Shown one piece after another: positions 16,649 to 24,892 of a DNA stretch of 42,374 nt (position 1 is its first letter; every line of letters begins with the position of its first letter). Origin of the DNA: CAYNOZ01 sp964398955 (GTDB lineage Archaea > Methanobacteriota_B > Thermococci > Thermococcales > CAYNOZ01). Made by a program: the position numbers and the translations under genes. A model generated the notes under the pieces. That model was not told where the DNA came from. It ran no database searches and saw nothing but the letters and a program-made list of their open reading frames with translations. The stretch lies in assembly GCA_964398955.1 (NCBI GenBank), contig CAYNOZ010000003.1, positions 1-42,374 of the forward strand. The letters run 5' to 3'.

Positions 16649-17221
16649 ATGGCTGAAGCAGAATTAAAGTCAATATTAGAAGATAAAGATCAAATAAAAG
16701 TAGCAACAGCCTGTCTTGGCGGATGTTCAGGCTGTCATATGTCCTTCCTGGATAATGATGAATTCATAGTAGAATTACTGAAAAAAGTTAACTTGGACGC
16801 AAGCCACATGATAGTGGATCACAAAGAATTCTCAGAAGTAGAGATAGGAGTGGTAGAAGGAACAATGACAAATGAAGACAACCTAGAAGTGGCAGAAGAT
16901 CTGAGAGAAAAAGCAGAAATCTTAATAGCGTGGGGAGACTGCGCCTGCATGGGAGGAATTCACACAATGAGAAACTTCGGAGACAAAGACCAGCAAATAA
17001 AAGAATGTTACGTAGACAAAGCCGATGATAAGAGCGAAATACCGAATGCAGACTCAATACCCTCACTACTGGAAAAGGCTGAACCAGTAAACCAATTTGT
17101 AGAAGTTGACGCCTACCTACCAGGATGCCCACCGTCCGCTGATGTAATAAGATACGGATTCGAAGAAATATTAAATGGAAGAACTCCTAAAGCATCAGGA
17201 TTAGACTTACAATATGATTAA
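16649..17221 (+). CDS. hoxY: [NiFe] hydrogenase small subunit (HoxY-type)
   Basis: 190 residues from the ATG at 16649; GTGAT four bases upstream is the ribosome site, and the GTG at 16640 lies in it. The motif CLGGCSGCHMSFLD (about 22-35) is typical of the small subunit of group 3d bidirectional hydrogenases, and further cluster ligands lie in WGDCACMGG and LPGCPPSADV. It holds the proximal [4Fe-4S] cluster. Its short length and lack of a Tat signal or C-terminal helix indicate a soluble cytoplasmic enzyme. It is separated from the preceding subunit by 61 bases and from hoxH by 13 bases. Confidence 0.93.
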   Translation: MAEAELKSILEDKDQIKVATACLGGCSGCHMSFLDNDEFIVELLKKVNLDASHMIVDHKEFSEVEIGVVEGTMTNEDNLEVAEDLREKAEILIAWGDCACMGGIHTMRNFGDKDQQIKECYVDKADDKSEIPNADSIPSLLEKAEPVNQFVEVDAYLPGCPPSADVIRYGFEEILNGRTPKASGLDLQYD

Positions 17222-17234
17222 AAATGGTGATTAA

Positions 17235-18662
17235 ATGCCTCAAAAAACTAAAGAAATAATAGAACCTGTAACAAGAATCGAAGGTCATGCAAAAATCTCA
17301 ATCCATCTCAATGAAGAAGATCAAGTAGAAGATGCGAGATTCCACGTAACAGAATTCAGAGCATTTGAAAAATTCGTTGAAGGAAGACCCTTATGGGAAA
17401 TGCCGGATATGACATCAAGAATCTGTGGAATATGCCCGGTAAGCCATCAACTAGCAGCAGTAAAAGCATGCGATGATTTACTAGGGGTTGAAATACCGGA
17501 AGCAGCTAAAAAACTAAGAGAACTACTTCACATGGGACAAATATTCCAATCACACGCACTAAGCTTTTTCTACCTATCAAGTCCAGACCTATTACTAGGA
17601 TACGACGCAGACCCATCAAAAAGAAACATAAAAGGACTACTAGAAGAAAACCCGGAAGTAGCTAAACGTGGAGTGAAAATGAGAAGCTTCGGACAAAACC
17701 TAATAGAAGCCCTAGGCGGAAAAAAAGTCCACCCAGAATTCGTAATACCAGGCGGAGTAAACAGCAACCTAGACAAAGAAAAAGGCGAAAAAATACTTGA
17801 AGAATCAGAACCGCTAATAGATGAACTAAAAGACACAATAGACAAACTAAACGAAATATACCAGAACTTGGACCAAGAAACGTTGAACTACGCCACATAC
17901 CCAACCAAATATATGGGACTAGTAGATAACGACAACGGATTAGAACATTATGACGGAGAAATAAGACTAGTAGATGAAGAAGGAGACCTACTAGAACAGA
18001 TAAAATCAAATAACTACCAAGATATAATATCAGAAAGATCAAAGAACTGGACCTACCTCAAATTCCCTTATTACAGCGAAGAAGGATTTGAAGACGGTCA
18101 ATACAGAGTAGGGCCTCTAGGAAGGCTAAATGCTGCAGAAACAATTGAAACTGAAGAAGCAAGAAAAGAATGGAAAAAATACAAAGAAATGGCTCAAGGA
18201 AAAATACAGGAAAAAACAATATTCTATCACTACGCAAGACTTATCGAAATGCTTTACTGCCTTGAAAAAATACAGAAACTCTTAAAAGAAGACATAATCT
18301 ATAACGGAGTAACAAACGTACCAACAAAACCAAAGAAAGGTGAAGGAATAGGAGTAATAGAAGCACCAAGAGGAACACTAATACATCACTACAAAGCAGA
18401 CGAAAAAGGAATGATACAAGACGCAAACTTCATAGTAGCAACCACACACAACAACGCAGCAATGAACAAGGGAATAAAAATGGCAGCAGAAAAATACGTT
18501 GAAGGACCTGAAATACCGGAAGGAGTGCTAAACAAAATAGAAAGCGTAATAAGATGCTACGACCCATGCCTAAGCTGTTCAACCCACGCCTTAGGACAAA
18601 TGCCAATGGAAATAGAACTCAAAGATAACCAAGGCGAAATAATAGACAAAGCCAAAAAATAA
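17235..18662 (+). CDS. hoxH: [NiFe] hydrogenase large catalytic subunit (HoxH-type)
   Basis: 475 residues; GGTGAT lies upstream of the ATG. The four nickel-binding cysteines are present: RICGIC (C64, C67) and DPCLSCSTH (C445, C448). N-terminal EPVTRIEGHAKI and the L1 motif RICGICPVSHQ fit group 3d (NAD-linked) enzymes. About 24 residues follow His451, the peptide expected to be removed by the maturation protease encoded next. It catalyses reversible H2 oxidation. No Hyp maturation genes (hypA-F) are found in the window. From about 17560 the gene is strongly A+C-rich. Confidence 0.95.
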   Translation: MPQKTKEIIEPVTRIEGHAKISIHLNEEDQVEDARFHVTEFRAFEKFVEGRPLWEMPDMTSRICGICPVSHQLAAVKACDDLLGVEIPEAAKKLRELLHMGQIFQSHALSFFYLSSPDLLLGYDADPSKRNIKGLLEENPEVAKRGVKMRSFGQNLIEALGGKKVHPEFVIPGGVNSNLDKEKGEKILEESEPLIDELKDTIDKLNEIYQNLDQETLNYATYPTKYMGLVDNDNGLEHYDGEIRLVDEEGDLLEQIKSNNYQDIISERSKNWTYLKFPYYSEEGFEDGQYRVGPLGRLNAAETIETEEARKEWKKYKEMAQGKIQEKTIFYHYARLIEMLYCLEKIQKLLKEDIIYNGVTNVPTKPKKGEGIGVIEAPRGTLIHHYKADEKGMIQDANFIVATTHNNAAMNKGIKMAAEKYVEGPEIPEGVLNKIESVIRCYDPCLSCSTHALGQMPMEIELKDNQGEIIDKAKK

Positions 18663-18709
18663 ATCTCTTCTTCCTTCTCTTAATTAACTCTTCTAAAGTA
18701 GGTGTATAA

Positions 18710-19174
18710 ATGGAGATCTTAGTACTAGGAATAGGAAACAACATAAAAAAAGACGACGCAATAGGACTAAAAATAGTAGAAAAAATAAAACCAAAAATCA
18801 GAACAAAAACAGCAGAAATAGACTTCAAAACAAGTATATCAGGAAGAATACTGCTAATAGATGAAATAGAAGGCTACGACAAAGTATTTTTAATAGACTC
18901 TATCAAAACAGACAACGGCGAAATAGGTGACTGGTACTCACTAAACCCAGAAGACATAGAAAAAGAATCAGGATTCTTCGCTTCTCACAACATAAACCTA
19001 GGCATGATGAAAGAGATAGGAGAAACAATGGGACAAAACATGCCACAAATAAAAATCATAGCCATAGAAGTAGAAAACCCATTCGAATTCGGGGAAAACC
19101 TAACAAAAAAAGTAAAAAACCAACTAAAACCATTAACAGAAGAAATCGCAGAACACATACAAAAAAACATATAA
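18710..19174 (+). CDS. Hydrogenase maturation protease (HycI/HoxW family)
   Basis: 154 residues of the COG0680 family. GIGNNIKKDDAIGL matches the conserved N-terminal GxGN...DDxxG segment, KVFLIDSI carries the second conserved acidic residue, and SHNINL corresponds to the conserved His region. It would cut the C-terminal peptide of HoxH after nickel insertion. GGTG lies upstream of the ATG, and it follows hoxH by 47 bases, so it is probably the last gene of the operon. Confidence 0.9.
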   Translation: MEILVLGIGNNIKKDDAIGLKIVEKIKPKIRTKTAEIDFKTSISGRILLIDEIEGYDKVFLIDSIKTDNGEIGDWYSLNPEDIEKESGFFASHNINLGMMKEIGETMGQNMPQIKIIAIEVENPFEFGENLTKKVKNQLKPLTEEIAEHIQKNI

Positions 19175-19695
19175 ATAACCTAAAGATCAAACACAAAATC
19201 CAGGAAAATCATAGATATACACAAGTTTTTGGCTTATCAAAGATTCAAGTTGGTATTCAATTTTTGGATTTCTTGTTTTGGGATGTTTTCTCAAATTTTT
19301 CTAAATTCTGTTAAAATTTTAGATCTTAATCGATCATTGATCATCATTTATCTGTTCTTGGTTTCCGATCAAATCCTAGAATTCTAATTGGTTATGTTTG
19401 TTCATATAAGATAAAAAATAGTTACATTTGTTAAGACCCAATAAATATTAGATTTAATAATTGTACTATTAATATGGAAGAAAACAAACACCCACCAAAA
19501 ACCAAATCCAAAGACCAAAACCCACAAAACAAAACCAAACCAGCTCCACCAAAAAAGAACAAAACGAAGAAAAACCATCCAAAACCCAATAAAAACCAAA
19601 ACCACCGAAAAAAGAACAAAAATACACTAAAAACAATGAAAAATGATACTAAGTAAGAAATAAGATAAAAAATCAAATTTGTGGAGGTAAAAAAT
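19175..19695. other. Intergenic region upstream of the second NuoEF operon
   Basis: The left half (about 19200-19440) is AT-rich, mildly G/T-rich and contains the palindrome GATCATTGATC at 19332-19342. The right half (about 19485-19640) is a low-complexity A/C tract: 19501-19560 has only five G or T among 60 bases. A 60-codon frame through it (19474-19656) would encode only Lys, Asn, Pro and similar residues and has no ribosome site; I do not call it a gene. GGAGGT just before 19696 serves the next gene. An AT-rich box near 19440-19465 may be the promoter. Confidence 0.6.
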
Positions 19696-20223
19696 ATGGA
19701 AAGTAAAGTAAAAGAAAAAACTCAAGAATTTGAACAAAATGAAGAAATTGGGGAAGAAAAAGAATATGAAGAATTCTCATTAGAAGGACTAGACGAAATA
19801 ATAGACAAACACGGAGCAAAAGAAGAAAACCTAATCTCCATGCTATACGAAATACAAGAAGAAGTAGGATACCTACCCACAGAAGTACAAAAATTCGTAT
19901 CAGAACAATGCAACATCCCACTAAGCAAAATACATGGAGTCATAACCTTCTACTCATACTTCAACACAGAACCAAAAGGAGACCACACAATAGGATTTTG
20001 CACAGGAACTGCCTGCTACGCAAAAGGAGGAAAAGAAGTACTAGACAAAATAAAAGACGAACTAAACATCGAAGACGGAGAAACCACAGAAGATGGAAAA
20101 TTCACATTAGACACAAGAAGATGCATCGGATGCTGCGGAAAAGCACCAGTAATGATGATAGACGACCAAGTCTTCGGAAACCTAACCCCAAACAAAATAC
20201 CGGAAATATTCAACAACTTCTAA
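19696..20223 (+). CDS. Second NuoE-like [2Fe-2S] subunit
   Basis: 175 residues from the ATG at 19696 (GGAGGT seven bases upstream; the GTG at 19681 lies before that site). It has an acidic N-terminal tail of about 30 residues, then the NuoE fold: GYLPTEVQKFVSEQC, LSKIHGVITFYSYF and cluster ligands CTGTACYAKG and CIGCCGKAP. It is a paralogue of the subunit at 12358-12864, with the same cysteine spacing. It starts an operon with an F-type subunit and the formate-dehydrogenase-like subunit, so it probably belongs to their NAD(P)H module. Codons are A/C-rich, unlike its paralogue. Confidence 0.9.
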   Translation: MESKVKEKTQEFEQNEEIGEEKEYEEFSLEGLDEIIDKHGAKEENLISMLYEIQEEVGYLPTEVQKFVSEQCNIPLSKIHGVITFYSYFNTEPKGDHTIGFCTGTACYAKGGKEVLDKIKDELNIEDGETTEDGKFTLDTRRCIGCCGKAPVMMIDDQVFGNLTPNKIPEIFNNF

Positions 20224-20287
20224 CTCTAAAATTTTAATTATCAATTATTCTTCTCCTAACCAAAAAAAAATATAGAGAGGATTTCCA

Positions 20288-22171
20288 ATGACAATGACCA
20301 AAGAAAATGCGGGAAACATAATAAGAGAATTAAAAGAAAATGAAGAAGAAAATATAAAAATAAAAGTATGTGCAGGAACAGCCTGCGTATCATCAGGATC
20401 ACTAAAAATATATGAAAAAATCAAAGAAGAACTTGAAGAATTATCCTTACCCGTAGAAGTAGAATTATTTGATGAAAAACATAAAGCAGAAGATCAAGAC
20501 GATATAGAAGTAGGGACAACCGGATGCCACGGATTCTGTGACGAAGGGCCATTAGTAAGAATAGACCCAATAGGAATTCTTTACACAAAGGTTGAACCTG
20601 AAGATGCTGAAAAAATAGTGGAGAAAACAATAAAAGAAGAAAAAATAATAGAAGATCTTTCCTATAGAACAGGAGAAGGAGAAATCCATAAAAAGGAAGA
20701 TCAAATCCCGTTCTACAATAATCAAAAAAGAATTGCCCTTGGAAACGCAGGAGACGTGGATCCAGAAGATTTAGAAGATTATATAATAAAAGGAGGATAT
20801 TCTGCCCTATCAAAGGCTCTTGATATGGGATCTGAAGAAGTTATTGAAGAAATTAAGGAGTCAGGGCTTAGAGGTAGAGGTGGTGCTGGATTCCCAACTG
20901 GAAAAAAATGGGAATTTGTCGATAGTAATGATGAAGATCAAAAATATGTTATTGTTAACTGTGATGAGGGAGATCCTGGAGCTTTCATGGATAGAAGCCT
21001 CATGGAGGGGGATCCTCACAAAATTATAGAGGGCACGGCTATAGCTGGATATGCTACAGGAGCATCAAAAGGATATGTCTATGTAAGAGCGGAGTACCCA
21101 TTAGCAGTTAGTAGAATTAAAAAAGCAATTAATGATGCTTATGAATCTAATTTATTAGGGGAGAATATTTTAGAATCAGGATTCGATTTTGATTTAGAAG
21201 TTAAAGAAGGAGCCGGAGCCTTTGTTTGTGGAGAAGAAACAGCACTAATATCCTCCATAGAAGGTAAAAAAGGAAGACCAACACCAAAACCTCCATACCC
21301 AGCAAATGAAGGACTATGGGGAAAACCTACATTAATTAATAATGTTGAAACCTTGGCAAATATTCCTCCAATAATAAAAAATGGTGCCGGCTGGTTCAAC
21401 CAAATAGGTAGCGAAGACAGTAAAGGAACAAAGACCTTTGCAGTAACAGGTGACGTTTCTAATACAGGTTTAATAGAGGTACCAATGGGAATAACTCTAA
21501 GAGAAATAATATTCGATGTAGCCGGAGGTCTTGACAGTGATAAAGAATTAAAAGCAGTGCAGATAGGCGGTCCTAGCGGAGGATGCTTATCGAAAGAACA
21601 CCTCGACATACCACTAGGATTTGACACATTACAAGAAGTCGGGGCAATGGTTGGATCAGGCGGATTAGTAGTGATGGATGAAGATAGCTGTATGGTGGAT
21701 GTGGCAAAATTTTTCCTGGAGTTCGTTCAAGAAGAAAGTTGTGGAAAATGTCCGCCATGCAGGGATGGAACTCGAAAAATGCTTGAATTATTGGAAAGAA
21801 TCACAAAAGGTGAAGGCGAACCAGAAGATATTAATAGACTTGAATCACTGGGTAATACGATTCAGAAAGCTTCATTATGCGGATTAGGTCAAACAGCTCC
21901 AAACCCTGTTTTAAGCACATTAGAACATTTCAGGGATGAATATGTATCACATGTAGTGGATAAAGAATGTCCGACGGGTCAATGCCAAGAAATGGTTAGT
22001 TCCTATGTGATTGACTCTGATACATGCGTAGGGTGCACCCAATGTGTTTCAGAATGTCCGGTTGATGCGATATCAGGGCAAAGCGGTGAGTCTCATGAGA
22101 TAGATGAGGATGAATGTATTGCTTGCGGGGCCTGTGAAGATGTTTGTCCTGTAGATGCTATTTCTAATTAA
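20288..22171 (+). CDS. Second NuoF-like FMN/NAD(P)-binding subunit
   Basis: 627 residues with the same order as the hydrogenase F subunit: N-terminal [2Fe-2S] domain (CAGTAC, later TTGCHGFCDEGP), FMN/NAD motifs GRGGAGFPTGKKWEF and CDEGDPGAFMDR, GAGAFVCGEETAL, CGKCPPCRDGT, and a C-terminal pair of [4Fe-4S] motifs (CVGCTQCVSECP, CIACGACEDVCP). It should exchange electrons with NAD(P)H and pass them to the next gene's iron-sulfur domains. DNA patches at 20837-20895 and 20963-20998 are identical to the first F gene, in register, while the DNA between them differs at many synonymous sites; this suggests gene conversion. The start could also be the second ATG at 20294. Confidence 0.92.
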   Translation: MTMTKENAGNIIRELKENEEENIKIKVCAGTACVSSGSLKIYEKIKEELEELSLPVEVELFDEKHKAEDQDDIEVGTTGCHGFCDEGPLVRIDPIGILYTKVEPEDAEKIVEKTIKEEKIIEDLSYRTGEGEIHKKEDQIPFYNNQKRIALGNAGDVDPEDLEDYIIKGGYSALSKALDMGSEEVIEEIKESGLRGRGGAGFPTGKKWEFVDSNDEDQKYVIVNCDEGDPGAFMDRSLMEGDPHKIIEGTAIAGYATGASKGYVYVRAEYPLAVSRIKKAINDAYESNLLGENILESGFDFDLEVKEGAGAFVCGEETALISSIEGKKGRPTPKPPYPANEGLWGKPTLINNVETLANIPPIIKNGAGWFNQIGSEDSKGTKTFAVTGDVSNTGLIEVPMGITLREIIFDVAGGLDSDKELKAVQIGGPSGGCLSKEHLDIPLGFDTLQEVGAMVGSGGLVVMDEDSCMVDVAKFFLEFVQEESCGKCPPCRDGTRKMLELLERITKGEGEPEDINRLESLGNTIQKASLCGLGQTAPNPVLSTLEHFRDEYVSHVVDKECPTGQCQEMVSSYVIDSDTCVGCTQCVSECPVDAISGQSGESHEIDEDECIACGACEDVCPVDAISN

Positions 22172-22187
22172 GTATAGGATGATGGTA

Positions 22188-24875
22188 ATGGAAATTAAGA
22201 TTAATGGAGAGAAAGTAAAGCCAGAGAAAGGTAAAACAATTTTAGAAGTATCTAGGGAGATTGGGGTAGATATTCCTACTCTATGTTATGATTCCTCCCT
22301 AGGTACTTATGGTGCTTGTAGATTGTGCTTAGTGAAGTTAAGGGATAGGGATGAGTTTGTAACAGCTTGTACAACTCCTGTAGAGGATGGTATGGATATA
22401 GTTACGCATAGTGAGGAGCTTCAGGAGGTACGGGAAGAGATTCTTCATTTGATATTAGCAGAGCATGAGGAGAATTGTAGAGTTTGTGAAGCTAGTGGGG
22501 ATTGTAGAATACAGGAATTAGCTTATGAGTTCGGTATTAGCGAATCTAAGTATGAGCTTGAGAATAAAGATTATGAAATATTTGATGATAATCCGTTCAT
22601 AGAGTTAGATCCGAATAAGTGTGTTTTATGCGGTAAATGTATTAGAACGTGTGAAGAGATACATGGGACGGATTCTTTGACAATTCTTGATAAGGGTTTC
22701 CAGGAAAAATTAGGGTCTTCTTCCGGTAGTGATGAGGATTTGGATTACTCGGATTGTAGGTACTGTGGAAGCTGTGTAGAAGCCTGTCCTACGGGTGCAT
22801 TAACTTATAAACCTTCGAAGAATAAAGGAAGAAATTATGAGCTGAATGAGGAACAGACTACTTGTCCTTTCTGCAGTGTTGGTTGTCAATTAGAGCTTAA
22901 AGTGAAGGGTGATGAGATTGTTCAGGTTGGTTCTGTGGGTGAGGAGGGAACTCCTAATCCTAAGGGAGAGACTTGTCTTAGAGGAAGGTTTGGTTATGAG
23001 TTCGTTGATCATCCTGATAGAATTACTAAGCCATTAATTAAAAGAGGAGATGAGTTTGAAGAGGTTTCATGGGAAACTGCACTCCATTTTATAGCTGAAA
23101 ATATTCAAAGAATTAAGAATGAATTCGGTGAGGATTCTTTTGCTGGGATTGGCTCAGGTAAGTGTACGAATGAGGCGAATTATTTATTTCAGAAGTTTAT
23201 GAGAGCTGTATTGAAAACTAATAATATAGATCATTCTTCCAGGATTCATCATTCACCTACTATAGAGGCTTTGACGAAGACTTTTGGGTATGGGGCTATG
23301 ACGAATTCGATTAAGGGTGTTGATAAGGCTGATACTATATTTGTTATTGGTTCTAATACTACGGAGAATCATCCTGTGATCGGTGACAGAATAAAGAAGG
23401 CTGTTAAGAATGGGGCTAATTTAATAGTTGCTGATCCTAGAAGTACTGAGTTATCAGAAATAGCGGATGTTTCAATTAATCATCAACCTGGTACGGATCT
23501 TCCTTTAATTAATGCAATAACTCATATCATAATAAAAGAAGGTTTACATGATTTAGAATTTATATCAGGTAATATGGAGAATTTTAGAAGGTTTAAAGAG
23601 TCTATAGAGAAGTATGACCCGTCAACAGCTCAAAATATAACTGATGTACCTGCAGAAAAAATAGTTGAAGCCGCTAGATACTACGGAAATGTGGAAAGAT
23701 CATACATAGTTTATGGAATGGGATTAACACAGCATAGAAACGGAACAGATAACATATACAGCCTATCAAACCTTGCCTTACTAACTAACAACATAGGTAA
23801 AGAAGGAACAGGAATAAACCCGCTAAGAGGATTAAATAACTCACAAGGAGCCTGCGACAACGGAGTACTACCAAACTACTACCCAGGCTACCAATCCATA
23901 AAAAACAAAGAAGCAAAAAAAGAACTTGAAACCCAATGGAAAACAGAACTACCGGAAAAAGAAGGACTAACAACCGTAGAAATCTACGAAGAAATAATAA
24001 ACAACGAAATAAAATCATTATACATAATGGGAGAAAACCCAATCCTATCAGAACCAAACCAAGAAAAAGTTGAAAAAGCCCTCAAAAATCTAAGATTCCT
24101 CATCACCCAAGACATATTCCTAACCAAATCAGCAAAACATGCAGACGTAGTACTACCAGCAGCAAGCTTCGCAGAAAAACAAGGAACCTTCACAAACACA
24201 GAAAGAAAAATACAGAAAATAAAAAAATCCATAAACCCACCAGGACAAGCAAAACCAGACTGGAAAATAATAAAAGAAATATCAAACAAACTAGGATACA
24301 AAATGAACTACCAAAACCCAGAAGAAATAATGGAAGAAATAGCTAAAACAAACCCAACCTATAGAAACATAACACACGAAAAACTAGGTAAAAAAGGAAT
24401 ACAATGGCCCTACAACAAAGAAACAGGAAAAGGAACACAATACTTATACAAAAACGGATTCAAAAACCAAGAACCTGAATTAAAAATAACAAAATACGAA
24501 TCACCAGCAGAAAAATTTGACAAAGAACACAAATACATCCTAATCACAGGAAGATCCCAATACCAACCCCACACAGGCACAATGTCTAAAAGATCAAATC
24601 CAATAGAAAAAAAAGAACCAGAACCATACGTAGAAATAAACGAAAAAGATGCAAAAGAACTTAAAATAAACGAACAAGACCAAATAAAAATATCAACAAA
24701 AAACCATGAAATAAAAGCCAAAGCAAAAATAAATAACAAAGTCCAACCAGGACAAATCTTCATGCCACTAAACCTAATTAAAAACGAAACAAACAAACTA
24801 ACAGACAAAAAACACGACCCCAAATCAAAAATACCGGAACTCAAAGTAACAGCAGTAAAAGCAGAAAAAACCTAA
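22188..24875 (+). CDS. Formate-dehydrogenase-like Mo/W-pterin subunit with His at the Sec/Cys position
   Basis: 895 residues from the ATG at 22188 (22155, 22179 and 22182 are in-frame alternatives). The N-terminus is NuoG/FdhA-like: [2Fe-2S] ferredoxin, HEENCRVCEASGDC, then CVLCGKCIRTC and CRYCGSCVEACP. The molybdopterin part has the Fe4S4 motif CPFCSVGC...CLRGRFG and aligns along its length by eye with E. coli FdhH. The catalytic segment TNNIDHSSRIHHSPT corresponds to FdhH around Sec140-His141: Sec/Cys is His354, and the following His is kept. FdhH Arg333 is kept (NPLRG, R547), but FdhH Lys44 is Arg265. No Tat signal, so cytoplasmic. It overlaps or abuts the second F gene. The substrate may be formate or something else. 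Codons are G/T-rich to about 23500, A/C-rich from about 23740. Confidence 0.88.
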   Translation: MEIKINGEKVKPEKGKTILEVSREIGVDIPTLCYDSSLGTYGACRLCLVKLRDRDEFVTACTTPVEDGMDIVTHSEELQEVREEILHLILAEHEENCRVCEASGDCRIQELAYEFGISESKYELENKDYEIFDDNPFIELDPNKCVLCGKCIRTCEEIHGTDSLTILDKGFQEKLGSSSGSDEDLDYSDCRYCGSCVEACPTGALTYKPSKNKGRNYELNEEQTTCPFCSVGCQLELKVKGDEIVQVGSVGEEGTPNPKGETCLRGRFGYEFVDHPDRITKPLIKRGDEFEEVSWETALHFIAENIQRIKNEFGEDSFAGIGSGKCTNEANYLFQKFMRAVLKTNNIDHSSRIHHSPTIEALTKTFGYGAMTNSIKGVDKADTIFVIGSNTTENHPVIGDRIKKAVKNGANLIVADPRSTELSEIADVSINHQPGTDLPLINAITHIIIKEGLHDLEFISGNMENFRRFKESIEKYDPSTAQNITDVPAEKIVEAARYYGNVERSYIVYGMGLTQHRNGTDNIYSLSNLALLTNNIGKEGTGINPLRGLNNSQGACDNGVLPNYYPGYQSIKNKEAKKELETQWKTELPEKEGLTTVEIYEEIINNEIKSLYIMGENPILSEPNQEKVEKALKNLRFLITQDIFLTKSAKHADVVLPAASFAEKQGTFTNTERKIQKIKKSINPPGQAKPDWKIIKEISNKLGYKMNYQNPEEIMEEIAKTNPTYRNITHEKLGKKGIQWPYNKETGKGTQYLYKNGFKNQEPELKITKYESPAEKFDKEHKYILITGRSQYQPHTGTMSKRSNPIEKKEPEPYVEINEKDAKELKINEQDQIKISTKNHEIKAKAKINNKVQPGQIFMPLNLIKNETNKLTDKKHDPKSKIPELKVTAVKAEKT

Positions 24876-24892
24876 TAAATAAAGAAAATAGT

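Noticed and set aside
19474..19656. 60-codon Lys/Asn/Pro-rich frame before the second NuoE gene
   Set aside because: No ribosome site, pure composition artefact of the A/C tract, and the opposite strand is equally open.
23247..23249. Selenocysteine in the formate-dehydrogenase-like subunit
   Set aside because: The codon at the expected position is CAT, not TGA, and the frame has no internal TGA; no SECIS-like element was noticed.
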